64,000 nt of DNA, taken from contig NZ_CP101417.1 of NCBI RefSeq assembly GCF_024339125.1, forward strand, positions 4,351,001 through 4,415,000, read 5' to 3'. Below the pieces are notes generated by a model that worked only from the letters and a program-made list of their open reading frames with translations, was not told the DNA's origin and did no database searches. Each line of letters opens with the position of its first letter. The first letter of the stretch is position 1. The position numbers were made by a program, and so were the translations under genes. This document shows positions 36,203 through 45,653 of the stretch, piece after piece. This stretch comes from Xanthomonas hortorum. Its GTDB lineage: Bacteria; Pseudomonadota; Gammaproteobacteria; Xanthomonadales; Xanthomonadaceae.

Positions 36203-37608
36203 GTGGGTTCGCCTTCACCGCCGGCGGCGAGCGCTTCCAGTTTGCCGATCTCAAAACGTTGCTGGCCAAGGCCACGCCGGCACGCTCGGGCGATCAACTG
36301 GCCGGGCTCGCCGCTGACTCCGGTCTGCAGCGCGTCGCTGCGCAGATGGCGCTGGCGGACCTACCGCTGCGCCATTTTCTGGATGAAGCGGTGGTGCCGT
36401 ACGAAGCGGATGAAGTCACCCGCTTGATCGTCGACCAACACGATGCAACCGCGTTCGCCCCGGTCGCGCATCTCACCGTCGGCGGCTTTCGCGATTGGCT
36501 GTTGAGTGCGCAGGCCGACGAAGCGGCACTCACCGCACTAGCGCCCGGACTGACACCGGAGATGGTGGCGGCGGTGTCCAAACTGATGCGGGTGCAGGAC
36601 CTGATTCTGGTCGCGCAGAAAACGCGCGTGGTCACGCGCTTTCGCAACACGCTGGGATTACGCGGACGCTTGTCGACGCGCCTGCAACCCAACCACCCCA
36701 CCGACGACGCCACCGGCATTGCCGCCAGCGTGCTCGACGGTTTGTTGTATGGCAACGGCGATGCGGTGATCGGCATCAACCCGGCCAGCGACAGCCTGGC
36801 CGCCACCACCGCATTGTTGCGCATGCTCGATGCGGTGATCGCCGGCTACCAGATTCCCACTCAGTCCTGCGTGCTGGCGCACATCACCACCACCATCGAG
36901 GCGATCGGACGCGGCGTGCCGGTGGATCTGGTGTTCCAGTCCATCGCCGGCACCGAAGCGGCCAATACCAGCTTCGGCATCAATCTTGCGTTGCTGCAGG
37001 AAGGCTACGAGGCGGGTCTGTCGTTGCGCCGTGGCAGCGTGGGCGACAACGTGATGTATTTCGAAACCGGCCAGGGCAGCGCATTGTCGGCCAATGCGCA
37101 TCATGGCGTCGATCAGCAGACCTGCGAGGTGCGCGCGTATGCAGTGGCGCGGCAGTTCAAACCGTTGCTGGTGAATACCGTGGTGGGCTTTATCGGCCCG
37201 GAGTATCTCTACGACGGCAAGCAGATCATCCGCGCCGGGCTGGAGGATCATTTCTGCGGCAAGTTGCTCGGCGTCCCGATGGGCTGCGACATCTGCTACA
37301 CCAACCATGCCGAAGCCGATCAGGACGACATGGACGTGCTGCTGACCCTGCTCGGCACCGCCGGCATCAACTTCATCATGGGCATCCCCGGCTCGGACGA
37401 TGTGATGCTCAACTACCAGACCACCTCGTTCCACGATGCGCTGTATGCGCGCCAGGCACTGGGCCTGCGTGCTGCGCCCGAGTTCGAACAGTGGCTGGAA
37501 CAGCAAGGCATCCTGCGCCTGCGCGATGGCCGCTTCGAACTCGGTAACGAGGTGCCGGCACCGTTCCGGCGTGCGCTGGCGCAATTGAACAGCGGCACGG
37601 CGCAATGA
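36199..37608 (+). CDS. eutB: Ethanolamine ammonia-lyase large subunit
   Basis: Adenosylcobalamin-dependent enzyme splitting ethanolamine into acetaldehyde and ammonia. 469 residues. TIM-barrel motifs include [22 protein letters not shown] and [14 protein letters not shown], all active-site regions of EutB. It is linked by ATGA overlaps to the permease upstream and eutC downstream. No microcompartment genes are present in the window, so this is the short catabolic form. Confidence 0.95.
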   Translation: MSGFAFTAGGERFQFADLKTLLAKATPARSGDQLAGLAADSGLQRVAAQMALADLPLRHFLDEAVVPYEADEVTRLIVDQHDATAFAPVAHLTVGGFRDWLLSAQADEAALTALAPGLTPEMVAAVSKLMRVQDLILVAQKTRVVTRFRNTLGLRGRLSTRLQPNHPTDDATGIAASVLDGLLYGNGDAVIGINPASDSLAATTALLRMLDAVIAGYQIPTQSCVLAHITTTIEAIGRGVPVDLVFQSIAGTEAANTSFGINLALLQEGYEAGLSLRRGSVGDNVMYFETGQGSALSANAHHGVDQQTCEVRAYAVARQFKPLLVNTVVGFIGPEYLYDGKQIIRAGLEDHFCGKLLGVPMGCDICYTNHAEADQDDMDVLLTLLGTAGINFIMGIPGSDDVMLNYQTTSFHDALYARQALGLRAAPEFEQWLEQQGILRLRDGRFELGNEVPAPFRRALAQLNSGTAQ

Positions 37609-38450
37609 GCAGCCCCACGACGCCACCTCGCGATGCCTGGGCGCAGCTGCGTCACCTCACGCCGGCACGGATCGCGCTGGGGCGCGTCGGCACCAGCCTG
37701 CCGACAGCTGCGCATCTGGATTTCCAGCTGGCGCATGCGCAGGCACGCGATGCGGTGCATCTGGCGTTCGATCCGGCGCCGTTGCAGGCCGAACTCGAAC
37801 AGCGCGGGCGTACCAGCATGCTGCTGCACAGCGCGGCGGCGGATCGGCATGTGTATCTGCAACGCCCGGATCTGGGCCGGCGCCTGGCCGCCGACGCCGC
37901 CACGCAACTGCGTGGTCTGACCGCCGTGCATGGCGGTGGACATGACGTGGCGGTCGTGGTCGCGGACGGGCTTTCGGCGCTGGCCGTACACCGCAATGCC
38001 CCGCAGATGCTGGAACATATCGATCGCTTGGCCGCACACGAGGGCTGGTCGTTGGCACCGGTGGTGCTGATCGCGCAAGGGCGTGTGGCCATCGGCGACG
38101 AGGTCGGCGAATTGCTCAAGGCCCGTGCAGTGATCGTGCTGATCGGCGAGCGGCCGGGACTGAGTTCGCCCGACAGCCTGGGCCTGTATCTGACTTACAC
38201 CCCACGGCTCGGCCTGACCGACGCCGCGCGTAATTGCATCTCCAATATCCGCGCCGAAGGGCTGAGTTACGCCGAAGCCACGCACAAACTTGCGTACCTG
38301 TTACGCGAGGCGTTTCGACGCAAGCTATCCGGCGTGCAACTCAAGGACGAAGCCGAGCAACCGGCACTACCCTCGGCTGGCCCGCCAGATGCCGCGCCGC
38401 GTACGTTTTTATTACCGGATGGTCTGCCGCCAGACGTTGTGGGCAGCTGA
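37605..38450 (+). CDS. eutC: Ethanolamine ammonia-lyase small subunit
   Basis: 281 residues. Visible EutC regions: [13 protein letters not shown] near the start, D-G-L-S-A-L-A-V-H, and [14 protein letters not shown] in the cobalamin-binding part. The ATGA overlap with eutB supports one-to-one synthesis of the two subunits. The C-terminus carries a Pro/Ala-rich extension of about 25 residues. Confidence 0.94.
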   Translation: MSSPTTPPRDAWAQLRHLTPARIALGRVGTSLPTAAHLDFQLAHAQARDAVHLAFDPAPLQAELEQRGRTSMLLHSAAADRHVYLQRPDLGRRLAADAATQLRGLTAVHGGGHDVAVVVADGLSALAVHRNAPQMLEHIDRLAAHEGWSLAPVVLIAQGRVAIGDEVGELLKARAVIVLIGERPGLSSPDSLGLYLTYTPRLGLTDAARNCISNIRAEGLSYAEATHKLAYLLREAFRRKLSGVQLKDEAEQPALPSAGPPDAAPRTFLLPDGLPPDVVGS

Positions 38451-38538
38451 GCCAGAGACCCGTGCGATATGGCGGCCTGCCTGCATCGATGTATTCGCTT
38501 GAGTACTTTCGAACGCAGCCGGCGAAGCATGTCTGTGC

Positions 38539-39324
38539 TCATTCTTCGCGCGCAGCAGGATCTTCGCGCATGGCACGTTCGCTGACGACGCCGTTTTCAT
38601 ACACCACCAACGTTTTGGAAAGTCCGTCGCCGTTGGTCTCGAAGTCGAAGCGCAGATCGCGCTCCATCGCAAAGAAACGCGTGGTGGATTGCGGATAGAG
38701 CGTGGCGATGAAACTGCCGGCGGTGAGCGTCAGATGATCGCCGGCGACCGCGATCTGAATGATTCCGATGCGAGGCGAGCGATAACGGCCTGCGTAGCGC
38801 TGCAGCACCGTGACCGGGAGTGTTGTCGTTCTTGGTGGCGGCGTATACGGCACGGGGCCATGCGCATAACTGAGCACGCGATGCATGCGCCAACGTCCAT
38901 CGGCAAATTTCCAGACCGTGGTGAAGTCGGCTTGACCGTCCAATCGCTCCGCTTTGTCACGTTCCTGCACATAAAAGCGGTGATGGCCCGACAACATTGC
39001 GTAACCGTCCTTGAGCGGATGGAATGCGATGCTGTCATTGAGCGCCTCACGTCGAAGACGCAAGGTTTCGTCGGCGCAGGGTCCCTGACGCAACGACTCG
39101 ACGACCGCCTCGCGCGAGGTCGTGAGCCCGGTCTTGTCGTGATAGAACTCCACGTTCGCCGTGAGCAGACCCGCAATGGCTTGCATATCGCAGGCGTTGT
39201 AGGCCTCCCAGAACGCCGCGTCGGCAGATCGCACCTGGGCTTCGTCCTGTTGAGCAGTCGCACCGCAAGCATCGAACGCAACAAGGACCGATAGAGCCAG
39301 TGCCAGCTTGCTGATTCCCATCAT
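38539..39324 (-). CDS. Secreted protein with SnoaL/DUF4440-like domain
   Basis: 261 residues. The signal peptide covers about 1-24; the D-A-C-G-A sequence could be a weak lipobox. Residues 30-150 fit the DUF4440/NTF2-like fold: F-W-E-A-Y-N-A-C-D-M-Q-A-I-A-G-L-L and V-W-K-F-A-D-G-R-W-R-M-H-R-V. The C-terminal third (about 170-260) is a beta-rich DUF3471-type extension: Y-A-G-R-Y, A-V-A-G-D-H-L-T-L, Y-P-Q-S. Enzymatic role unknown. The start has GGAAGGGG upstream. Stands alone. Confidence 0.7.
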   Translation of the reverse strand: MMGISKLALALSVLVAFDACGATAQQDEAQVRSADAAFWEAYNACDMQAIAGLLTANVEFYHDKTGLTTSREAVVESLRQGPCADETLRLRREALNDSIAFHPLKDGYAMLSGHHRFYVQERDKAERLDGQADFTTVWKFADGRWRMHRVLSYAHGPVPYTPPPRTTTLPVTVLQRYAGRYRSPRIGIIQIAVAGDHLTLTAGSFIATLYPQSTTRFFAMERDLRFDFETNGDGLSKTLVVYENGVVSERAMREDPAAREE

Positions 39325-39511
39325 CCCCTTCCACTGTCCTGAGATTCGACAGTAAAACATCGGTCATCTGGCGGCACGACCCGAAAGTCACCATGCCGCA
39401 TGGGACGCCCTCAGCTACAGATGGACACGCCCACCGCGGCCACTGACACCCATCCAGGTACCGCGCTAGGCCGCCGAGCATCCGCGCATTACCCGCGCTG
39501 GGAGACGAACA

Positions 39512-39802
39512 CTACTTGAGCGCGCCGTCCTGCGGGTTGCTGGCTGCATACCGACTGGTTCGCAACTCGTTGTCGTGCGGGTGGCGCAACGCATCGCGCA
39601 CTTCCTCCGGCAACTGATCGACATCCAGCATCACCTTGCCGGAATGCACGTCGCGCACCACCGACACAGGTAGCACAAAATCGCCGCCGTTTTCGATATT
39701 GATGACGAGCTCGGCGCCTTCGTTACGAATATCGCGTATAGCGCCTACGCCGACTTCACCATCACGCAGGAACACCATCTGGCCAATTTCGATCCGTTGC
39801 AT
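39512..39802 (-). CDS. Small PRC-barrel-like protein
   Basis: 96 residues, M-Q-R-I-E-I-G-Q-M-V-F-L-R-D-G-E start. The beta-rich pattern V-G-A-I-R-D-I...L-V-I-N-I-E-N-G-G-D-F-V-L-P-V-S-V-V-R-D-V resembles PRC-barrel/DUF2171 domains, which occur in stress-related proteins. No specific role can be given. The upstream in-frame extension has no Shine-Dalgarno. Confidence 0.65.
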   Translation of the reverse strand: MQRIEIGQMVFLRDGEVGVGAIRDIRNEGAELVINIENGGDFVLPVSVVRDVHSGKVMLDVDQLPEEVRDALRHPHDNELRTSRYAASNPQDGALK

Positions 39803-39986
39803 GTCGCATCTCCTGGTGGGCGCGCATCGCGCCAGTTGATACCTGAAAACCACGTAGATGTGACTTTCAAGCAAAGCGCTCAAAACACGACACGGACGCC
39901 AAGCGGACGCGGCCGGTGTGCATTGCGGCATGTAACAGCTCCCACATGCCGATCCTGATCACCATCCGCATCCGCCAAACAAACCC

Positions 39987-40475
39987 TCAACGCAGCGGGA
40001 CGTCCGCCACCTTGTCCTGATAGTCCTTCTTCGGATCGACACCGAACAGCACCTTGATACCGGCAAGCAGGCTGGAACCATTGAGCCAGATCTGTGCGTG
40101 GTCCGCGTCCAGGCGCAGCAGCGCCAATTTCGGGTCATCCTTGCCGCCTTCGTACCACGCAGCAACGTGCGGGTTCCATAAGCGATCGATCACCGCAGGG
40201 TCAGTGTCTTCGTGCAAGGCGCCGCTGATGCTGGCGAACAGATCATGCCCCTTGCTGCTGAAGGCGCCGATGACGCGACGGCCCTGCCCCAGCATCGCGA
40301 TCAGCGCATTGTCCTTGGAGGTAAAGAACCAGATCGGGCCGCCGCTGTCACCTTCGATTTGCGCGGTCATCGGGCGCGCATGGCCGTCTTCGACGCCGTC
40401 CAGGCCCAGCATCACGGTGCGATCGGATTTGAGCGCCTTCCAGAACTTTTCCTGCAACTCTTTGGGATCTGTCAT
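39987..40475 (-). CDS. General stress protein 26-like flavin-binding protein
   Basis: 162 residues of the pyridoxamine 5'-phosphate oxidase-like split barrel: G-P-I-W-F-F-T-S-K-D-N-A, V-I-G-A-F-S-S-K-G-H-D-L-F-A-S-I-S-G and L-W-N-P-H-V-A-A-W-Y-E-G-G-K-D-D-P. A homologue in Xanthomonas citri has been described as binding FMN/FAD. Its role is probably redox or stress related. ATG 40475 has CAGGA at good spacing; ATG 40496 is an alternative adding seven residues. Confidence 0.85.
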   Translation of the reverse strand: MTDPKELQEKFWKALKSDRTVMLGLDGVEDGHARPMTAQIEGDSGGPIWFFTSKDNALIAMLGQGRRVIGAFSSKGHDLFASISGALHEDTDPAVIDRLWNPHVAAWYEGGKDDPKLALLRLDADHAQIWLNGSSLLAGIKVLFGVDPKKDYQDKVADVPLR

Positions 40476-40890
40476 TTCGATTCCTGACAAGCGCATGTCT
40501 ACGCGGGTGATTGAGTCTGTAAGCGCGAGCGACCACAGCATGTGACGACGCGCACCGTTGTCTGCACACAACAGCAACGTGCAGTACGCAATACGACTGC
40601 GCACGTGTATCGCAGCGCAGCACACGTGGCTCGTTTGCGACGCAATCTCGTCGAAAACCGTGATGCCGCCGATGGTCCTGGACATTGCACCTGGTAGCGA
40701 AGCCGGAACAAACGGACACGGCAGTACCATCCCCTCGCCGCTCGCGTGGTGACAACACAGAGGACTCAACCATGGCCATCGACACCTGCCTTCCCATGTC
40801 GCGCCATGGCTTCCCCATCCCGCGCGCAAGGTTCAGCGTCTGCAGCGTATCGACCTATCCACCGTGCCCTGTCCATGGAGAGCGCCACTC
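40476..40890. other. Intergenic region before pectinesterase
   Basis: About 415 bases. Frames here are short and arginine/proline-rich, and I do not believe any is expressed. One has an AGAGGA before ATG 40772, but its product M-A-I-D-T-C-L-P-M lacks any family look. No PIP box was found. The pectinesterase promoter should lie here but is not evident. Confidence 0.5.
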
Positions 40891-42072
40891 ATGTCTGCAT
40901 TGCCTATCCGCACGAGCTGCATCGCTGCCGCACTGCTGAGTCTTGTCAGCATCGATGCGACTGCCTTGACCGGCACCGCCAGCCGGCCACAACTCACCAG
41001 CAGCGAAGCGAGCACCTACACGATTGCCAAGGCGCTGGCCAAGGCCGGGCCACTCAACGCACTGGTGACCGACAACTGGAATCCCACTGCAGGCGTTGCA
41101 TTGCTCAGCGCGGATTACGCGGTCGCAGCCGACGGCTCCACGCGCTATCGCACCGTGCAAGCGGCGATCGATGCAGCCGTGGCCGCAGGCGGCACCACGC
41201 GTCGTTACATCAGCATCAAGGCAGGTACCTATACCGGGTTGGTCTGCGTGCCGACGGGCGCACCGCCGCTGACCGTGTTCGGCTTGGGCACGAATACCGC
41301 AGACACCGTTATCCGCTTCAACAACGCCAATCCCACGCCCAAGCCGGCGGGCACCGCAAGCCACGCCTGTGCCAGCAATGCATCGGCAACCACGGTGGGA
41401 ACGTCCAATAGCGCAACGCTGACCGTACGCGCCGCCGGCTTTCAGGCACGCCATCTGCGCGTGGACAACAACTATGTCGAAGGCACCTACACCAACAACA
41501 ACCAGGCAGCAGTGGCGCTGGCAGTACGTGGCGACAAAGCCAGCTTCGAAGATGTGCTTGTGACCGGCAACCAGGACACGTTGTTGATCAGCGCCACCAA
41601 CGCGGCCAACGTGATCCGTGCCTATTTCAAGAACAGCACGATCGATGGCGATGTCGATTTCATCTTCGGCTCCGGCGTGGGTGTGTTCGATCACGCCACC
41701 ATCCGCTCCACCGGCGCGCGGCTTGGCACCAGCCGCGGCGGCTACATCTTTGCGCCCAGCACGCGCCCCGGCAGCAGCTACGGCTTTCTGGCGATCGATA
41801 GCAACTTCGTCGCCATTTCCGGCTCACCCGACAACAACACCTATCTGGGGCGCGCCTGGGACGAGGGCATCAGCGATCTGAGTGCCTACGTCGATGGCAC
41901 CTCGCCCAACGGGCAGGTCACGGTGCGCAATTCCACGCTGGGCAGCCATATCCGCAAGACCGCACCGTGGAATGCGTCCACCGCGAGCCGTCCGTATTGC
42001 AGCAGCAATTGCGCCAATTCGCCAAACCGTTTTTACGAATACAGCAATAGCGGTGCCGGCAGCGCAGACTGA
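40891..42072 (+). CDS. Pectinesterase (CE8), secreted
   Basis: Demethylates pectin in plant cell walls. 393 residues with a signal peptide (about 1-25, I-A-A-A-L-L-S-L-V then D-A-T-A). A right-handed beta-helix shows the catalytic motif G-N-Q-D-T-L (Asp229), D-G-D-V-D-F-I-F-G (Asp256) and Y-L-G-R-A-W (Arg). Paired disulfide-type cysteines near the C-terminus (Y-C-S-S-N-C). ATG 40891 has GGAGAG upstream. It is followed by a secreted polygalacturonase, its functional partner. Confidence 0.93.
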   Translation: MSALPIRTSCIAAALLSLVSIDATALTGTASRPQLTSSEASTYTIAKALAKAGPLNALVTDNWNPTAGVALLSADYAVAADGSTRYRTVQAAIDAAVAAGGTTRRYISIKAGTYTGLVCVPTGAPPLTVFGLGTNTADTVIRFNNANPTPKPAGTASHACASNASATTVGTSNSATLTVRAAGFQARHLRVDNNYVEGTYTNNNQAAVALAVRGDKASFEDVLVTGNQDTLLISATNAANVIRAYFKNSTIDGDVDFIFGSGVGVFDHATIRSTGARLGTSRGGYIFAPSTRPGSSYGFLAIDSNFVAISGSPDNNTYLGRAWDEGISDLSAYVDGTSPNGQVTVRNSTLGSHIRKTAPWNASTASRPYCSSNCANSPNRFYEYSNSGAGSAD

Positions 42073-42161
42073 CTCTACGCGTCAACACGCGGTTCAACGC
42101 GGCCATCATCGCCTTTCGGCAGTCCGCGTTGTGGAGCGGCTGATCTGCTGATTCGCTGGAG

Positions 42162-42270
42162 GGTTCTTGCCAGCCCGCCATCGCGGGACCACGCCGCAAG
42201 TACGTCCGTTTAGGCTCTTCTGCGGCATCCATGCCGCAGAAGGTCCCGCGATGGCGGGCGGGCAAGGACC
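42162..42270 (+). repeat. Single palindromic repeat between pectinesterase and polygalacturonase
   Basis: It belongs to the same family as 1668 and 44260 (core CGCGGGACCACGCCGCAAG, inner TGCGGCATCCATGCCGCA) with long GC outer arms. It has no reverse-oriented partner nearby. The PIP box follows 40 bases later, so the repeat sits just upstream of regulated DNA. Confidence 0.8.
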
Positions 42271-42309
42271 GGTGGAAACTGCACCGATTGCGACAACGCC
42301 TGCGTTGCC

Positions 42310-42371
42310 TTCGGCGATGCGGCGCTGAATTCGCCCATCCGACATCGCGCGCTGGCATGAAGGGCCACGCT
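42310..42371 (+). promoter_or_regulatory. PIP box plus -10 before polygalacturonase
   Basis: TTCGG at 42310-42314 and TTCGC at 42330-42334 are separated by exactly 15 bases. CACGCT (YANNNT form) at 42366-42371 follows after 31 bases, inside the required 30-32. This is the full HrpX promoter architecture. HrpG/HrpX control of Xanthomonas polygalacturonases has been reported, which supports the call. Chance occurrence of one half-consensus hit in 64 kb is not negligible, but the -10 adds weight. Confidence 0.68.
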
Positions 42372-42529
42372 TGATCGTCGATCGCTCCCGATCACGCTGT
42401 GTAGCGATCGATACTTCGGGCCCGCCAACGGCGCGTGTTTGCAATCGCTGTCATGCGAATGCAACACACCGGCGACGCGCCTGTGACTGATCGACGGCGT
42501 TTTTCGCATTCCACTCTCGGAGTCATCCC

Positions 42530-44200
42530 ATGCAGTCTCATCCCCCCTTTCCAGCGCTTGCGCCGTTGACGCTTGCGCTACTCGGTCTGGTGACATACGA
42601 AGCCAGCGCCGCGCGCCCGCACACGCCAGACGTGGCCGATACCGCGCACAGCATCTCCACCAGTTGGGGCGTGATCCAGCAGCCCACGCTACCGACGCAG
42701 GTCTGCGCCACGCTCAAGGCCGCGCTGGTGCCGGTTGCCGGTTCGCTGGATACGCTCGACAGCGATCCGGCGCAATCCAAGCGCGATACCGCGCGTTTGC
42801 AAGCGGCCATCGATGACTGCCCCGCCGGCGGCGCGGTGCGTCTGGTCACCGGCGATGCCGGCGAGTCGGGCGTGTTGAGCGGCCCGTTGACGATCAAGAG
42901 CGGGGTCACGCTGTGGATCGATCGCGGCGTCACCTTGTTCGGCTCGCGCAATCCGCGCGACTACGACAATGGCCTGGGCACCTGCGGCACCGCCACCAGC
43001 GACAAGGCCAAATCCTGCAACCCGCTGATACATGTGGCCGATACCGCCAACAGCGCCATTGTGGGCGCCGGCAAGATCGACGGCCGCGGCGGCAGCACGC
43101 TCACTGCCGGGCCCAATGCCGGCACCGCCAGCTGGTGGGATCTGGCTTATCTCAACGTCACAAAGGGACTGAGCCAGCACGTGCCGCGTCTGCTGCAGAT
43201 CGACGACAGCAGCGACTTCACCCTGTACGACATCACCCTGGAAAACTCGCCCAACTTCCACGTCACCACCGATAACGTGGTCGGCTTGACGGCATGGGGC
43301 ATCAAGATTCTCGCGCCCAGCCTGGTCTACTCACGTCCTGGCTATCGCTGCCCGGCCGGCAGCACGCCTGATGTCAATCCGCATGCGACCTGCTTCACTC
43401 CGGAAACAGCCAAGAACACCGATGGCTTCGATCCTGGCCAGTCGAAGAAGGTATTGCTGGCCTACTCGTATATCGGCACCGGCGACGATGGCGTGGCGAT
43501 CAAGGCGCATGCCAGCAGCAAGCGCAGCATCGCCTCGGAAAACATGCTGTTCGCCTACAACCAGTTCTATTACACGCACGGTTTTTCGCTGGGCAGCGAA
43601 ACCGATTCGGGCATGCGCCATATCGCCGTGCGCGGCCTGAGCATCGATGGCTTCAACAGCAACGACGTGAACTCCGATCCGTATTCTGCCAACGGCTTGC
43701 GTATCAAATCCGACGGCAGCCGTGGCGGCCAGGTCTACGACATCAGTTTCGAAAACGTCTGCATGCGCGGCGTTGCCAGGCCGCTGGTATTCGATGCCAA
43801 CTACGCCAATGCAGCGGTACGCAACAAGCTGCCCAATTTCAGCGGCATTGCGTTGACCAACGTGCACTCGCTCGGTTCCAAGGCGTTTGGTGGCGGTGAG
43901 CTGAGCTTCTACGGCTATCGCGATGCGACCACCACCTTGCCGATCACCCTGTCGCTGGACAACGTGGTGCTGGAAGGTGGCCCGATCTCGTTCGCAAAGC
44001 CACATTTCGGCGGGCCGGCCAGCAATCCGGGTGCAACGCACTTCACCTTCAAGGGCGGCCCGGTGAGCTTCTTCGATCAGCTGTCGGAATCGGTGCCCAA
44101 CGATGTGCAACTGCAAGGCAAGCCCGGACCGGGCACACCGCTACAGTGCGATGACGCCTTCATTGCTTACCACTCGGTATTGCCTGATTCGCCGATCTGA
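42530..44200 (+). CDS. Polygalacturonase (GH28), secreted
   Basis: Hydrolyses pectate in plant cell walls. 556 residues with a signal peptide (about 1-28). GH28 motifs in order: N-T-D-G-F-D (296-301), G-D-D (318-320), catalytic-region His350 in Y-T-H-G-F-S-L-G-S-E, and R-I-K (391-393). The N-terminal 100 residues before the beta-helix are longer than in minimal enzymes. It lies directly downstream of the pectinesterase, with a PIP box and a palindromic repeat between them; the two seem separately transcribed. Confidence 0.94.
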   Translation: MQSHPPFPALAPLTLALLGLVTYEASAARPHTPDVADTAHSISTSWGVIQQPTLPTQVCATLKAALVPVAGSLDTLDSDPAQSKRDTARLQAAIDDCPAGGAVRLVTGDAGESGVLSGPLTIKSGVTLWIDRGVTLFGSRNPRDYDNGLGTCGTATSDKAKSCNPLIHVADTANSAIVGAGKIDGRGGSTLTAGPNAGTASWWDLAYLNVTKGLSQHVPRLLQIDDSSDFTLYDITLENSPNFHVTTDNVVGLTAWGIKILAPSLVYSRPGYRCPAGSTPDVNPHATCFTPETAKNTDGFDPGQSKKVLLAYSYIGTGDDGVAIKAHASSKRSIASENMLFAYNQFYYTHGFSLGSETDSGMRHIAVRGLSIDGFNSNDVNSDPYSANGLRIKSDGSRGGQVYDISFENVCMRGVARPLVFDANYANAAVRNKLPNFSGIALTNVHSLGSKAFGGGELSFYGYRDATTTLPITLSLDNVVLEGGPISFAKPHFGGPASNPGATHFTFKGGPVSFFDQLSESVPNDVQLQGKPGPGTPLQCDDAFIAYHSVLPDSPI

Positions 44201-44259
44201 GTGTGCTTGAGGCCGCGCTGCGTGCACTGCTCGCAACCGTGCACGCGGCTGATCGAGGG

Positions 44260-44362
44260 CGCGGTGCCCTCACCGCTCGCGGGACACGCCGCAAGTACGT
44301 CCATGTAGGCTCGGTGGCGGCATCCATGCCGCCACACGGTCCCGCAAGCGGTAAGGACACCG
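44260..44362 (+). repeat. Palindromic intergenic repeat, + orientation (copy 4, left half of split composite)
   Basis: GGTGCCCTCACCGCTCGCGGG outer arm, core CACGCCGCAAGTACGTCC, inner GGCGGCATCCATGCCGCC, closing arm CCCGCAAGCGGTAAGGACACC. The shared linker continues to 44453, where the IS is inserted, then resumes at 45274. Confidence 0.85.
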
Positions 44363-44457
44363 CGCCAGGACGTTGGTCGGTAGCTGCGTAAAAAGCTGGC
44401 CGTCTCGCAAGTTGCACTGGCCTGCTGATGCGGGTCGCAGAATTACATGTGAGCTAG

Positions 44458-45269
44458 GGCCTGTTAACACTAATGGCCCGAGCGATTAAACTATTGAGCA
44501 TGGAGATCACGCCAGCACAATTTTCTCTGATCGAACACTGCCTGCCGGCGCAGCGCGGCAATGTCAGCATGACCAACCTGCAAGTGGTCAACGCCATCCT
44601 TTACGTTGCCGAGCATGGCTGCAAATGGCGCGGCCTACCCAAGCGCTTTGGCAACTGGCATACGGTCTACACACGCATGAACCGTTGGGCCAAGGCGGGT
44701 GTGCTGGACCGGATGTTCGCCCAATTGCAGAAGTCCCAGATCGTGCGCATCAAAATCGAAGCAGTCTCGCTGGACTCCACCAGCGTCAAGGTCCATCCCG
44801 ATGGCACGGGTGCATTAAAAAAAACGGCCCGCAGGCCGTCGGCAAGTCCCGCGGTGGATGGAACACCAAGATTCATATGGTTGCCGCAGATGCTCGAACA
44901 GCCATCACCTTTGGATTGACGCCTGGCAACGTGCATGACGCACCTGCAGGCCGCGCGTTGCTTGAACACCTCGGGCCAGTGGAGCGGCCGATTCATTTGT
45001 TGATGGACCGTGCTTATGAAGGCAACGAAACCCGCCAGTTGGCGCTCGATCTTGGCTTCGTTCCGGTGGTTCCACCGAAATCCAATCGGGTCGAGCCTTG
45101 GGAATACAACCGGGAGATGTACAAGCGGCGCAACGAAGTAGAGAGACTGTTCCGTCGCTTGAAAGGCTACCGCCGGATTTTCTCGCGCTTCGAGAAGCTA
45201 GATGTCATGTTCCTTGGATTCCTCAGCTTCGTCCTAGTCGTTGATGGGCTTCGGATGTGTTAACAGGCC
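44458..45269 (+). mobile_element. IS5-family insertion sequence with CTAG target duplication
   Basis: 812 bases with perfect terminal inverted repeats, GGCCTGTTAACAC (44458-44470) and its complement (45257-45269). It is flanked on both sides by CTAG (44454-44457 and 45270-45273), a target duplication typical of the IS5 group. The transposase is split over two frames joined by an A-run. The element appears intact, so it may be active. It interrupts the linker of a composite palindromic repeat, as shown by the uninterrupted copy at 1668-2026. Confidence 0.92.
44473..45263 (+). CDS. IS5-family transposase, -1 frameshift fusion
   Basis: OrfA (44473-44919, 148 residues if not shifted) begins M-A-R-A-I-K-L-L and contains the helix-turn-helix N-terminus and the first catalytic Asp (S-L-D-S-T-S-V-K). 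Eight A at 44817-44824 form a slippery run; a -1 shift there joins it to the second frame, giving K-K-N-G-P-Q-A-V-G. The second part supplies the D of M-D-R-A-Y-E-G-N and the E of R-R-N-E-V-E-R-L-F-R-R-L-K-G-Y. The fused protein would be about 263 residues with a complete DDE triad. Frameshifting is known for this IS group. Confidence 0.9.
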
Positions 45270-45328
45270 CTAGCAAAGTAGAAGCACATCATGCATTGCT
45301 TGCACCATGCACACCGACCATCTCGACT

Positions 45329-45436
45329 GGCCCTTGCCCGCTCACCGTCGCGGGACCTTACGCGGCATAGATGCCGCGTAAGAGCCTACATGGACGTACT
45401 TGCGGCGTGTCCCGCGACGGTGGGCGGGCAAGGGCC
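45329..45436 (-). repeat. Palindromic repeat, - orientation (copy 5, right half of split composite)
   Basis: CCTTGCCCGCTCACCGTCG arm, inner ACGCGGCATAGATGCCGCGT, closing CGACGGTGGGCGGGCAAGG. The preceding 45274-45328 matches the linker of copy 2 (CATGCATTGCTTGCACCATG). From 45437 to 45653 I see nothing coding. Confidence 0.85.
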
Positions 45437-45653
45437 TTGCGGCCAAGCCTCAGATCATCCGCTTGACGAGTGATCTACCCACACTCTCTCATCGCTTCAA
45501 GACGAACGAGATTTCGAGTCATAGCGTAATTAGATGCGATAAGAAGCTTAGTCAGTCGAAGGCATCGCACCGGTTAACGTGGTCGTGGCTGATGGGAACC
45601 ACAAAACCGGCCGCGCCCAACTGGCAGTGAGCACAGTATTTTGTCAGTCGCTC

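Noticed and set aside
40746-41411. Arg/His-rich long frame over the pectinesterase start
   Set aside because: It is the shadow of pectinesterase in another frame, with repeated basic residues and no ribosome site.
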